Positions 39,156 to 51,900 of a DNA stretch of 64,000 bases are shown piece by piece. Numbering within the stretch: the first letter of the stretch is position 1; every line of letters begins with the position of its first letter. The DNA is from Fratercula arctica (lineage: Eukaryota > Chordata > Aves > Charadriiformes > Alcidae). The notes beneath the pieces were generated by a model. That model did no database searches. It saw nothing but the letters and a program-made list of their open reading frames with translations, and was not told the origin of the DNA. Location of the stretch: assembly GCA_947846985.1 (NCBI GenBank), contig CANTUZ010000005.1, positions 53,409,389 to 53,473,388 on the forward strand. The letters run 5' to 3'. A program made the position numbers and the translations under genes.

Positions 39156-41307
39156 GAACTTCCACTCATGAACTCAGAAAAGTACCATTTGTTCTTTTTG
39201 GTTTTCAGCAGTTGGTGTGTAAGTTTTCCATCCCCCATTCATTTATCGCTAAAAATACGTTCTTGCATTAATGACTTGCGGACTTTCAGACGCCTGCAGC
39301 TTTTATGTGTTCTCTGAACTGAGTGCATCCAGAGGTAAAAAGCATATGGACATAAACCTTAGCTGCTAAAAATGTTTCCAGTGGAGCTCTGTACCCATTT
39401 TATTAGGCAAATTCATGAGGATCTTGCTGAAAAATGGTGACTTCTATTCAGCCTTGAGAAATTAATTCCTAGAGTGCCATGTTCCTGTATTTGCTCCTTT
39501 ATGACATTTGTTCGCAATTTGAAACATGCGTCACTATACTTATAACAAACTAGGCAAATTTATCAAATTGCTTGACCAAATAACAGATTATTTCTATCAG
39601 GATTTATTTGGGGCTTAGGCATTGTTTAGGCATACAGAAGGACTCATAAGCAATAAATTGCTTTCCATATACCTGAATTACAGGACCTTGTTCAGTAAAT
39701 GCAGGCATAGCTGCAATTTTCGAGCACTTAAACCAAAGAAGAACTTCTACATGAGAAATGGAATTTATATTTTCTCAGTGTATTCTTGCTTTATCAACCT
39801 GAGTGTTCTTAACAGGCTCACCTCTGCAGTATGTGAGCACTTGGTATATTTTAAAGGATACCTATGGGAGCTCAGTTCCTCTCGGTGCACAGTTCCCTAT
39901 TGTTCTGTAACGAGCAATAAAGCAGTTCAGATTGATTTGTTGCCTCAACAGACAGAAATTCCAGATAAAGATGAGACCTGCCTTCAACGGCTTATTTCAG
40001 TGAGGTCTGAAAGCCATTTTTCTATATTTTCATCACTTATGTTCGATGTTGCGAGACCTGGGGTTGGAGGAAGTGGCGCTTGTAGCGCGATGTGACCTCC
40101 CTGGGCACCTCATTAAATTCAATAAATAATAGAAAAATTCTCACTGACTTCTGCAGGATTGGATATCACATGTCAGTTTCTAATAAAAGAGCAAACTTAA
40201 ATGTTTACTCTTAAATGTTTAGATGTAAAAGAGTAAACTCAAGTGTTCAGGTAGCAACCTACAGGATCTTGCAGCGAGCCCAAGAGGAAAGCTCTCTGCT
40301 TTTGTACAGTACTGCTCAAGGGAATGGAGGCGACACCTCTCCCAGTTAACTCATGCCTTTCAGTTGCTGATCAATCCCACTATAGTCATTGCAGCTTGTT
40401 CATACGAGCCTGTGGTAATGGTTTAAGTTGGCTCCGCTCTCTCTTTGGGGCTTGCAACCAGCAGGGAGTGTGGAAAGAACTATGGCCTCGCGGAAATGGA
40501 TTAAGAGCTCTATTTTGGACCTAATTAAGTGGTGTTGGAAAACATTGCACATTCAGTATTTTTAGAAGATTGCTTTGAGAAAAACAGCCACCCAGTAAAC
40601 AGCATCTGCCCCCTTCACCACAGTTCCCAAGATAGAATGTGCGTCACCTCCAAATCAGGGCAGCGGTAATTCGAATGCACTGCCTTGCATGATGAATAAT
40701 AAAATGTACCTGCTTTCCTCCACAGCACGGTTCTCTCCGGCTGCTGCAGGCCTACTCATCTAACGCAGCCCAGCCTTTTGAGGACAATATGTTGCAGCTG
40801 GCTTTTTATAGATAAACATCAAGGCTCCCGAGCCCTGGCTGATGAAATACCACTGCTTCCACATCCCCTTCTCAGAAGTGTGAGGATCTGAAAAACTGTT
40901 TATGGGAAGTTTCAGAGAAGAGACTCAGAGCTAGCCGTTCGCTTCTGAGACCTGGCAAGGCCAAGTCAGGATGCTGGGGAAGCTGACAGGACACACACAC
41001 TGGTGAAATAATTTCTCTCAGAGCAAATGAATAGTGATTTAGATTATACTGTTATTACTGTACTTGCACCACAACTGGTCCTTCCATCCCCCCTTCGTCC
41101 TGCACTGACGGCGCCTGGGGCAGTCACCATAGCTAGGACCTGGTGACAGAGAGGGGACATTAGGGCTGAGCTCAGTTTTTAGGGAAGAGCAGATAATGGC
41201 AGGATGCTCGGCACACCATGGAAACAAGTGGGGACACTTGGCCAGAGGCACCTGGCTGAGGTACAGAGCGAGAGCCCAGGGGCTCGAGGGGAGGAGAAGT
41301 AGTGAAA

Positions 41308-41384
41308 GAATCATAGAACGGTTTAGGTTGGAAGGGACCTTAAAGATGATCTAGTTCCAACCCCTCTGCCATGGGCAGGGGCAG
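41308..41384 (-). mobile_element. CR1 LINE 3' tail, short
   Basis: Reverse-oriented CR1 end: GAATCATAGAACGGTTTAGG followed by TTGGAAGGGACC and AACCCCTCTGCCATGGGCAG. Only about 77 bases survive, and the copy stops where the LTR-like segment begins. Confidence 0.92.
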
Positions 41385-41392
41385 AACCCACA

Positions 41393-41884
41393 ACAATTTA
41401 TTGTCATTTAGACAATTATTCTATCACCTGATAACCTCTCCCCACCTGGGAAGGGGAAACAGGGAAAACAAGGAAACATGAGGGTTGAAATATAAACAGA
41501 TTTAATAGGATAAGACCAAATAATCAACAATAATACTAAAGAACCAGTATCGATCCCGATACTAATGTAAGATATACAAAATTATACTCAGCCCATTCCC
41601 TCAGCAGAAGCTGTGCACTCCCATCAGGGGACAGCAAATGTGGGACACTGCGAGCGCTGCGGCTTTGGGAGGAAGGGAAGGGCTCAGGAGTCCGGCACCC
41701 GGGCAAGGAGTTCTCAGGATGGTGGCCACCATGGTAGGCAGAGAACTCCTCAGCAAACTTTCTAATTTATATTGAATATGACGTAAATGGTATGAAACGA
41801 TCCTGTTGGCAGCCTGGGTCAAGTGCCTGGGTCTCGCTCCTCCTCGACCCGCACCTGGTGAGCTCGAAAACACTGAGACCTGGA
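41393..41884 (-). mobile_element. Solo LTR of an avian ERVL-type endogenous retrovirus
   Basis: On the minus strand the order is typical of avian ERVL LTRs: a TCATACCATTTACGTCAT block, a TATA-like ATATAAAT (about 41,773-41,765), an AT-rich R region, and TCCTATTAAATCTG with its ATTAAA signal at 41,506-41,501. The GGTGGGGAGAGG block follows. No internal retroviral coding region or primer-binding site adjoins it, so it is a solo LTR. The 8 bases AACCCACA occur on both sides (41,385-41,392 and 41,885-41,892); this is longer than the usual 5-base ERVL duplication and may be chance. It ends about 570 bases upstream of the UNC79 start codon. Confidence 0.75.
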
Positions 41885-42049
41885 AACCCACATACAGTAA
41901 CTGGTTATAAAGTAAATATTTTCACAAATTCAGCCACTAGAATCTTCCAAAAATGCAGTTTTCCCTAGCATTGGAAGAGACCTTACTGCGAAGTAAAATT
42001 ACTGCAAGATAAATTAATCCTGTGTCGCTCAAACCGGGACATAAGCGAA

Positions 42050-42900
42050 GGATAAAGCGGAGCACGCAGGCACAGCCCCTGACAGCACCGCCGCCAGCCC
42101 GGGCCTAGCCCAGCGCTGCCCCTCCTGCAGAGCCATGGCGGCGGGCCGGGGGGGGTGGGCGCCCCCCCTCACCAGCCCCCAACACCCCCGGGGGCACCGC
42201 CGAGGCCCGGGTGAGCCTCGTCAAAATCTTCCGGCCCAGCGCTAACCTCCCTTCAGGGCCGTCCCCCTTCAAGACCACCCCCGTCCGCGGCCGCCAGACG
42301 CGCTTTCCCTTTAAGAGCCGGTTCCCGCCCTTCCCCGCCCGCCGCTCCTCGGCCCCGCAGCCTTGCGGCAGCGGCACCGCTGCTGAGGCGAAGCCGCCGC
42401 CGCTGCTTTCACCGCGGCCGGCGCTGCTGAGGGGCAGAGCGCGGGGCGGCAGCATGTCTACCAAGGCGGAGCAGTGTGAGTGGCGGGGCCAGGCGGCTGA
42501 GGGGAGCGGGGGAACGGACACGACCGGGGGGCACCTTCCCATCGATGGTGTTGCCTTGGTGCCGGCCGCCCCGGCGGGGTAGCGCCGCCCGGCCTCCTCC
42601 CGCGTTATGTGGCGGCCGCGTTGCAGCTGGGGGAAGGGGAAGGGGAAGGGGAGGCGGGGGAGGCTGCCTTCATTCTGGCTCTTTCTGTCCCGGCCGCTGC
42701 TGAGCGGCTGGTGGCGGCGGCCGTCGGAGCGCCGCGGGGAGCCCGGCTGCCGGGATGTCAGGAGCGGGGAGGCGGCGGGTTTGTGCCTGAGGGGAAGAAA
42801 GGAGGGAGCAGGGCGGAGATGGAGAGCGCCGGCTTGGCCCTCGGCCCCGCGGCGGGAAGAGTCTATCCATCCTGCCCCCTCTGTGCCCTGTCCCAAAGGA
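42050..42900 (+). promoter_or_regulatory. UNC79: CpG island around the UNC79 start codon
   Basis: CpG-dense, GC-rich sequence without a clear TATA box surrounds the first UNC79 coding exon at 42,454-42,475. A transcription start inside the island would make it a UNC79 promoter in its own right. Alternatively the coding exon is reached by splicing from the 13-kb island, and CGGCCCCGCAG ending at 42,360 is a possible acceptor. An upstream ATG at 42,135 opens a 35-codon frame that would precede the true start if transcription begins further left. A GGGGAA tract lies at about 42,629-42,660. Confidence 0.8.
42454..42475 (+). CDS. UNC79: UNC79 coding exon 1 (residues 1-7)
   Basis: Only 22 coding bases, MSTKAEQ plus one base, followed by a GTGAGT donor at 42,476. 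The ATG has an acceptable context (GGCAGCATGT). Splicing to 47,543 completes Phe8. This exon is too short to be found by open-frame length. Confidence 0.93.
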
Positions 42901-45900
42901 TGTGCCCACCTGAGACAGACCAGAGGTGACCCATGCGTTGCCATCTTGAAGATGCTCTTGCTGTGAGAGGGAGGGAGAAGAGAGGTGTGCTGTCGTTCTT
43001 GCTTGTGGCGTTTACCTTTTGGGTGAATGTAAGCCTGGTGTTACCACCTTGCCTTGTGCGCCCACACGCCTGCCAGGTGCAGCCCCCAGAGTGCCCCAGC
43101 AAGACTCCCGGGGGGGACATCCATCCCCCCGCCCGGGGCCTAGCCTGCCTTCTGGCAACCGTGGACCTTTTAACCACCTTGTTGGCTAGATCCCATCGGG
43201 GCAAAATCAGATGGCATCATGGTGGTTGGGACGTCAGCAGCTGGGCCAGGCCAGTGTTCCCCACTGTTGTTACTGCTGGTAACAACTGGTGCATCTACAA
43301 GAGCCCTGGTGGGAGGCTTAAAGAAAAAGACCAGGGTAGCTGAGCTTGTCTGCCTTATCAAAGCTGTTTTTTCTCCTGTCATGGTCGTGAGGCAGGCAGT
43401 CTGTGACCAGGAGGTTGGACTGATGTTTGTCGTGATGACATGGTGGGATCTGACACTTTAGGGGCTGAGACTTGCTGTCTCCTTCCTCCAGGTCACTGGG
43501 AAGGATCCCTGTATTTATATATACCTGTGCTGAAATGATCTAAGGAAAAGAATACTTGTAATTTTTTTTTTTTTTCCTTTAGGGTTTACTGCTTATTTAC
43601 AGTGATGGATGGTGTTGCTTTTAAAATATTACGTGGTTGCTAATTTATTGCTGTGGGGATGCAATTCTGGCCTCATAAATAGAGACACAGTGTTCTGACC
43701 GTGCAACAGCCCTGTAGTGTGCAGCGTTCGGATCTGTATTGCTCTGTTCTTTCTGCCTTCCCTGCCTGAGTTTTGTAGTTGTCTCTTCTCTCTTGTGATA
43801 CTTATACATTAATTATGCTTTTTTCACACTGACATATGGAAGAATTTCTGCTGCCTTTTGTCCCAACCCTGCCTTTGGCATTTTCTTCCTTTTCTGTTCT
43901 GCCTTGTCTGTTCCTCCGTTCCTAATGCTTTTGGTCTGCTCTGTTTGAGCTTCTCTTTCACATTTTCTCCTTAGCTGTTTTTTCTTTTCATCCCCTTGTA
44001 CTGTTCAAGACACTGCATCTTGGCCCACCATGTCCCTGTTGCTATTTTAAGATTTACTTGGGAGTCCAGGTTTCAGATCTTTCTGCTTCCTAATGTTCTC
44101 TTTCGTGATGCTCCAGGTAGAGTATTCAGTTAATGGACATATCCTGCGTGTTCTAACCTACTGAATGTATTTTGTTTACGAAGGCTGCTTCCCTGACTAG
44201 TTTTTATGACATTACCAAGTGTCTTTGTCTCTACATAACTTCAAGATTCCCTCACCTGCAATTTTTGACAAATGGTGGTGGACTTGGACAAGGATTATAT
44301 TGATGTGCACACGTCACTGTTAGGCAAACCTTCAAACCCCAGCTGTTGCTGCTGTTGCTTCTGCCCTCGTTGACTGCCAGGCAAGAACCAGAATGTCTCG
44401 GGAAGGAGTCACAAGTCATAATGAATCTCAGTTTACCAAGAACAACAGCAAAACACTATGAATGAGGAAACAGACTGATCAGAGCAGAAGAGCAAAAAGG
44501 CGCTGGTCTAAACATGAATCTGTGGCCACCCCACAGCTCTTTGGGAGGTTGTATGAACAACAGGTAAAATGGTGGCAATCTGGGAAATCATCTCGAAAAG
44601 CCTCTTTTTTGTGACATGCATCTTGTGTCTCATACCGTAGGTATTGACAGTGACTTTCATCATTCAACTTATCACAGCATGCCTGAGGTTTCTGTTATAC
44701 TCAAATAAAATGAGTTCTATTTCACCTTAAATAGCAGTAATTGGTGTTTAGTTGTGGTAAGTAATGTCCTGGGAATGCCTGATACCCACTCTGTTATTCT
44801 CGAGGACAATGGAGCAACCAAGACCATCTTTAAAGACTTCTGATGGTTTTCCTCTTGATTCAGTCAATGCTTACAAGGGGACTAGGGAGTTTAGTTAGGT
44901 CTGTGGAAAGCTGAGAGAGATACCCAGCAAAGCACTGTGGAATAACTTTTTTTTTTTTTTTTTAATTTGTTTTACGTGATGACCCTATGACAATGGCTCA
45001 GTACTTCCAGAGTGGCATCACTTTTTGAAGTGTATCTCTGGGTGCTCAGAAACTCAGAAAACTGGGTCATTCATACACTCTTATAGCTTGAAAGGTGGCA
45101 AAGTTTTGCTCTAGGACTTTTCTTTGGAAGGTTCTTTGTGTTCTGGGAGGCTGTGCTGAAATTCTCAGTGTTCTTGGAAACAGAACTGAGGTGAGGTTAA
45201 AACCTTTAGCCTAAAGCTAATGTCAATATTTAGGCTTTATAAATAAGTTTTCTGTTTTGGTATTTTGCCTGATGCAATTGCATGACAATGCTGATTAATA
45301 GAAATAAAAATATTTCCTTCTTTATATAAAAAAGTGATTCTATATATTTGATACTCTTTATTGAAAGTAAATAGTTATACAGAGGCAGACAATTCTCTGA
45401 AATACACCTAGACCTGAATTCTGACATGATCTTTGGCATTTTGTTAATCCAATTCACTTACCGATACCTGACAGCAAAATATGGCAGCCACAGTAAACTG
45501 TGCATCTTGCTGTGAATTGTTCCTTGTTGGGTACTGTGAAATGAGGTCTGTTTTCTTTGCAAATATGCCTGGCCTCATAGTCGTCTTTTTTTTTTTTTTC
45601 TCCGGCAATAGAAAGTAATGTCACAAAATACATTTATGAAGTAGTTCCTTTCTCAATCTAATATAATCTAGATTAGTTTTTATAGAGGTCTTCATGACCC
45701 CTATAAAAGTGAGGAAATACAATTAAAGTTGCTTATGCATCCTTAGTTTATTACTTCTGCATGTGCATGATGACAGTGTCCCTATTAGCATTTTAACTTG
45801 CTGATTTCCCATAGACCCCAGCCCTGTTCAGTCACACGATGGCTTTCTCCCTGTGATGGAGCAGGATGATATTGTGAGGGAGACTTTTGTCTGTAGAAGC

Positions 45901-48900
45901 TTCACTTTCTGCAGAAATCGGGAGGGTTTGGTCAGTACAGCAGGAAATGGGAGAAAGGATGATCATGATGAGGGCAGTTGAGAGCTGAAAGACTGGGCTT
46001 CTTGTCATGCAATTCAAGCAAACTGTGTTCTTTGCTTGATGACTATTTGAGTGTTCCTCATTTTATGGATAACTGACTTGAAATTGTCAAACCTCCTTTG
46101 TTGTTTGACAGACCACTCAAAGGTGCTTTTGTTTACTAGAGGTAAAGTCCAGTACATACTACCGTCTATTCTGGCAAAAATGGCTCTCAGTATCTCAAGC
46201 TGGGCCTCCAACAGCAGTTGCAGACACTTTTCTCTTGGTGTCTGTCCTTCATTTCTGCCCATTTTCCTGTAATATGGATACAGTACCACCCCTTCTCATT
46301 CAACTTGTCAATGATACAGAAAAAAAATCAGAATGCTCATGAAATGTTCAGATACAGCAGCAGTGAGAGGCCTAGGGATGTCTCTCAGGGGGACTTCATG
46401 GTATTCATTCTTTAATAAATGCTATTTGACAATGAGAATAAAACAAAGTATTGACTAATTGCTCGTTTAGGAAGCATGATTTATCTTCCACACTGAAGGA
46501 GCCCTGAGGGGAACAAGGTATATCTTGGTGTGGCGAAAGACTATCATAATCCATATGCCAAAGGCTGAGGTCATTCAGAAACATCTCCCCTTTTAACTGT
46601 CTATGACACAGTCTTGGTGTACTTTTAACATGATTAAGAGTTCCCAGCTGGCTCTGCTTTCGTTGGGGCTGTGTCCGCACAGAGTGATGCGATGAACAAC
46701 TGCTGAGCAGTCTGGCTGGAAGCGCAGTTGAGCTGGTGCAACCCTCTGCCACCACCAGTGCACTCTGTTTCTCAGCAGAGCTGATGAGCCCGAGCAGAGC
46801 AAAATAGAGTTGAGAGGCTGTCTTGTGCCATGCGGGCAATGTAAGGCGTTGCAGCTATGGTGCATAATCACTTTTTTCCAATACTGAACAAGGATCTCTA
46901 TTAAAAAATAAGCCTGCTGTTATTTCTAAAACAACTAAAAATGGTTTCAGTAAAGGTGTAGAGCTGCTACTGCTCTTTGAAATGCACTCACCTGCTTGAT
47001 CAGACTTCCTAAGGTGCTTAAATAAACAGCACAGATCTTTTCATATCTTTAATTCATTGCATGAAGCAAATGTATGGTCTGAAGTAAATCACATAAACTC
47101 TCTCTGTCTTAGCTTATATCTCTGCTTTGGCTGTGGAAATACTTCTCTGTCTCACATCAACCTCCTGTGATCCAGTGACTCATTCATTATAAATGAATCT
47201 CCAGATCTTTGGAGACACAGAAGTGCAGATTTTTTTGTTGTTGTTTTGTTTTATTGGCTTTTTTTTTTTTTTTTTTTTTTTTAAATTTCCTAGCACGAAC
47301 TTGGTCTAACTTGGCATTCACTTCTGTGCCTTTCCCTTGACACTCTTGCACTGGAGTGTTCAATTTATTCAGTCAAAATAGAAGGAATGGAGAGACTTTT
47401 CTCTGTGTGTTTTTTTTTTTTTTCTTACAGTTTAATTATTAAATTAAAAAAAAAAGAAATGGTAGGAACAGATGTGATTCTGGCAAAGTCTGCAAGAAAC
47501 CTAAATGAAAGTTTCTGTGTTTGTTTTTTGTCTTTCATGTAGTTGCTTCCAAAATCCGTTACCTTCAGGAATACCATAACCGGGTTCTCCACAACATTTA
47601 CCCTGTGCCCTCTGGAACTGACATTGCAAATACTCTGAAATACTTTTCTCAGACATTATTGAGGTAAGTTTTAACTAATGCTCTTGAAGAAAAAAGAGCT
47701 AAAGAATTGTAGGGGGTATTGATTGACTTTGAATTGGTTGCAAGATTTAATGGGACAATGCTCAGCCAAAAGGAGTCAGAGCATAATTTAAGAAAAGAAT
47801 GTTATGAATTAATCTCTTCAGTGGCTGTTGCCCAATTTGCCCAGTTGAGCTGCTTATTGAGTGGCTGATTCTAAAATAAACTTGGTTGATTACACATTTG
47901 CTTGGCCCTCCTAAGACTTAGCTGAATGCACAAACGTGCTGAACTTGTGAAGAGTGGAGTTTGTGACCTACAGAGTTTTAGATGTGTATACTGATGGCCT
48001 CCTTGGCAGTCCTGGTGCCTCAGGATCCTGGAGCAATGAGCCAGATGAGCAGAACTAGGTTCTTTCTGTGCCATAGTTCAGCTGGCTGTCAGGTTTGGGT
48101 TCTGGTTCAGTCCCTTAGAATAATGTGAGTAGACACAAAGTTTGTATACAGATCTGGATTTGGATGGCAATGACAGATCATAATTGTTCTGCCCTGGGGT
48201 TTTGATTTAGTACAATATTTAGTAAAAATATATAGTACAAAATACCATTTTGAATAGGAAATACTACCTCTTGTCTTGCTAAAAAATTAGGAAAAATTGT
48301 GAGACTTAATTAGGAATGATATACATTGCACAGTGCTACCTAGTGGATTTTCAAACTGTTTTTAAAGTGGTTTTGACAGTAAAGAGGTGATTTTTTTTTT
48401 TTATTTTTTTATTTTTGTCTGCCCAGGTTTTGGCTCTCACTAGTTTTCACACACAGAAAAATGCAGTTAAAGCTGCATTTCTATGCATAGCTTCCTGGTT
48501 TATACCTGGAAAGATTGTCCCTACTGTCAGAAGCTGTTTGGAAATACAGCTATTTGCCTTATTTGATGAGGAAACATTAACAAAATACAATTAATCCATA
48601 TATTTGTACACATACCCCTATGATGTATACAAGTTGAGAAGCAAGATTTTAAACTTGAAAGAATGACAGTAGTTCATTCTAACATTCATTTAAAGCGCAT
48701 GGGATATATCAAAATTCCTGGCCCTGTTTATAAGAAAGAAAGATACACAGACAGAAGTACTTGTTGTCAGTGGAACGCATGTCCGCTGCAAACTTAAAAA
48801 CCTCCTGTTTACTTTTGAAAATTTCAAGAGCAGAGTTGTTTAACCACTGTGAAATTTGTTTCCTTCATCATTTAGTGTTGATGAAATTTATGGCAACCAG

Positions 48901-51900
48901 TAGGACTTTTTTTTTTTTTTAAGATTAATAAATTAAATTATATCTTATTGCAGCAGTGGGAAAAAAATGTTCAGTCACTAAACATACCTCTGAAACTTGT
49001 CTCTGTTCCCACATCAGGTTGTTTTGATGGATTATTTGCACAACACACATACTTAAATAATACTTAAGTAAAAGTATGACAAAACGGCCTCTGCTTAAAT
49101 CCTGTGGGCCTTTAAGCTGTTAAAACAAGAAAGTTGGACCTGATTCTGGACAGGTATAGCTGTAGATATCTTAGCTGTAACTAAAAAGCGCTATAATGAA
49201 ATCCGTTTCTTTTTGGGCAGAAGTTCATTAGGACAGGATGGATTTAGAATCTGCTGCTTAAAGAAGTGTCTTTATACCACCCTGTTGTTTTCATCTTTCT
49301 AAGCAACACAGCTGATGTCCTGTGTGACAAATTCTTTGCATTCCTTGAGCAGTGATGTTTCTGGGCTTACTGAAAAAGCTATATACTTAGCAACTATGAG
49401 AGCAGATCAGAAATCAGGGCAGCAATTGCACAACTGAGCAACTCCATTTCTTTATTTCATGTTTAGAATGGGACTGAACCAAAATCCTGTTGTTGGTAAT
49501 GCTGAACCTCATGGGGCAGAGGTGGTACTCATATCTGATAGGCAGGTCTACACAAATGGCTTTATTCTTCATGATCTGGGATCTGCTCAGCCTCAGAGCT
49601 AAAAGAGCACCAGAAACTTAAGCCAGGACTTGGATCTAAATTTAAGCGTGCTGAGTTCTGATACTCAGCAAGGTGAAATCCACATTCTAAATCCCTGTAA
49701 CTGGGGGATTTGAACTGTTGGTCAAAGCCTGAGTGCTATGATTGAACCAGTATAAGTTTATACGCTTCCTAATGCTAAGAAAGAAGCTGGATAAAAAAGC
49801 AAAACAAAACACACCCTGTATTTAGTGTGGCAGATGGAAAGAAGGAAACTCCCACCTACTGTGTGCAGATCTCTGCAAGATTTACCCTAAAGCTAAACAG
49901 ACTGGTTAAGAACCTTTCTGAAGAGCATGTTCAGAAGTTTCTTTGAATATTCTGCATGCTGATTCTTCTTTCTGCCTCCTACACTGAGACTCCATTGTGC
50001 AAGGTTTAACATGAATAATAGAAGTACATGGTGGAGAATAATCTAGCTTGAGACAGAGCATATGCAATGAATTTGAGCTGCCGAGAGAATACTGATCAAA
50101 CAGTAGCAAAATTGCCCATTGAGTTCTGGAGATTTTGGGTCTCGTCTTCAGAATAGGTTGCTTGTGATCATCTACTCTTTAAAAACCTTAAAAAAATATT
50201 TCCCAGTTTGGTGTGTACTCTCCTTGCAGCTGAGTAATTTTAGGACAAACATTTCTTGATGAACTTATGTAGTCATAGAAATAATGGAGGAATAGTGATT
50301 AGTCAGAGAAATTCCATATGATGACTAGGTTCTAAGGTGTAGCATTTAGTGTTTATTATACTTTTTACCTTTCCTTGTTATGAACACATTGACTGTGTTC
50401 TTTTCCATGGGGCATACCCACTGTTTTGGATCACATTCATATCTGGTGTCATTCTGCTAGCGATAGTTGGATTGCACAAGGGATTAATTTGCTCCTTTGC
50501 TCTGTACATAGCCTCAATAAATCACAAGCTCAAGGGTGGGGGGGGAACTGATGTGGAATTGCTGAAAAAATTAAATTCCTTATTTCTATGAACAAACATC
50601 ACATAAAATCACCATATACAACGCATAGCACATTGATTCATTTAGTTCTTCCTTAATTTTCTCTTTGGGCAAAAGCATTTCTTTACGTTACAGCATGAAT
50701 TTGTTTCATGCCCTGCTCATTTTCAGTGTTTTCTCCCTCATTTGAGGAATGATCTAAGATTTAATAAACACCTTGCCGAACAGCTCATTCTTTCACATTT
50801 TCTTGGAGAAAATTCTCCATATGTATTTCTAAGTAAAATCTTTCACATAAAGACTGGTTATAAATGCCTAGTGGCTAATTAATGGTCAAGCTTGTTTTGC
50901 TGCCTTGGCGAGATGCAGTTCTCTTGTAAGCATTTTAGGAAACCTTTCCTGGAAGGCAGTAATTTTGGGATAGATTTGCAGCAAAGATATACAAATGTTG
51001 AAACAAGCCCTGGTAGTTTTGTCACTTGTCACAGAGCAAGTTTGTTGTGGGGTTATGATCTGCAGATGCTTCAGGTTCTCAGTACTTGGTTTGAGCAGAA
51101 ACAGGAGCAAACCACAATTCTTGTATCTTGGTCCTAGGGGACTGCCTAGATTTTCAATTTTGACACTTTTGTTTGTTGCTTTTAAAACATATGGGTTGGG
51201 CAAAAGCCTGGGTCTGGAAGTTTGTTTTTTTTTTCCCTAAATTTAGTGTGGTTGCAGCTGGAATTTAGATACAGCCTCATTGCTGTTTCTGAAGTGAACA
51301 GAAGGATGCCCTGATCAAGATACAAGATGTTGTGCTTTGGCCTCTTATCCATAGATGGGCCATAGCTCCGTGTTAAAAGGAAAGGAAGCCTGTAGTGTAA
51401 GCTCTCCATCACTGCCTTATGCTTTCCAAAGCAAGGAATAATTAATACAGTAATATCCTTTGTGGAAATAACTGTGCTTGAAGTGATGTGTTGGCAAGTA
51501 AAGGGATGGGTAATTGGTATCATCTGTTGGTAGACAGGGAAGAAATATAATTTAGTACCTTTATATCTCTAAACATGAGCTGCAAAGTATGGCAAATGAA
51601 CATCAAGCAAATTAAAAGGAATCAGCACTCTGATCATTTTTTTTTAAAGTCATACTAGATCTTAGGTGATTTTCTGATACAATTTCATAAACACTGTCAT
51701 GACAGTCACCATGTTTTACTGGACATTGGGTAACAGAAATCAAAATAATCTGCCAAATATGTAAGGCACAATAAAAAAGGAAAAAAAAAAAAGTAATTTC
51801 CTAAAACAGACTGTCTGCCATCTCTGACTGCAAATGTGATGTGATAGTAGCCACTTGGCATAGAACTGTACTTGTGAAAGTGTTTTATATATATGGCAAA

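Larger units (their letters stand above)
32930..41307 (+). other. Non-coding; presumed UNC79 intron or intergenic
   Basis: No exon was recognised. It contains a TATTC microsatellite (37,021-37,130) and a CR1 (38,855-39,155), listed separately. The 157-codon open frame at 39,622-40,095 is long for AT-rich DNA, but its product matches nothing I know and it has no clear splice or promoter context. Confidence 0.55.

Noticed and set aside
42105..42944. Minus-strand frame of 279 codons over the UNC79 CpG island
   Set aside because: Same CpG-island effect; it overlaps the real UNC79 exon on the other strand and has no recognisable product.
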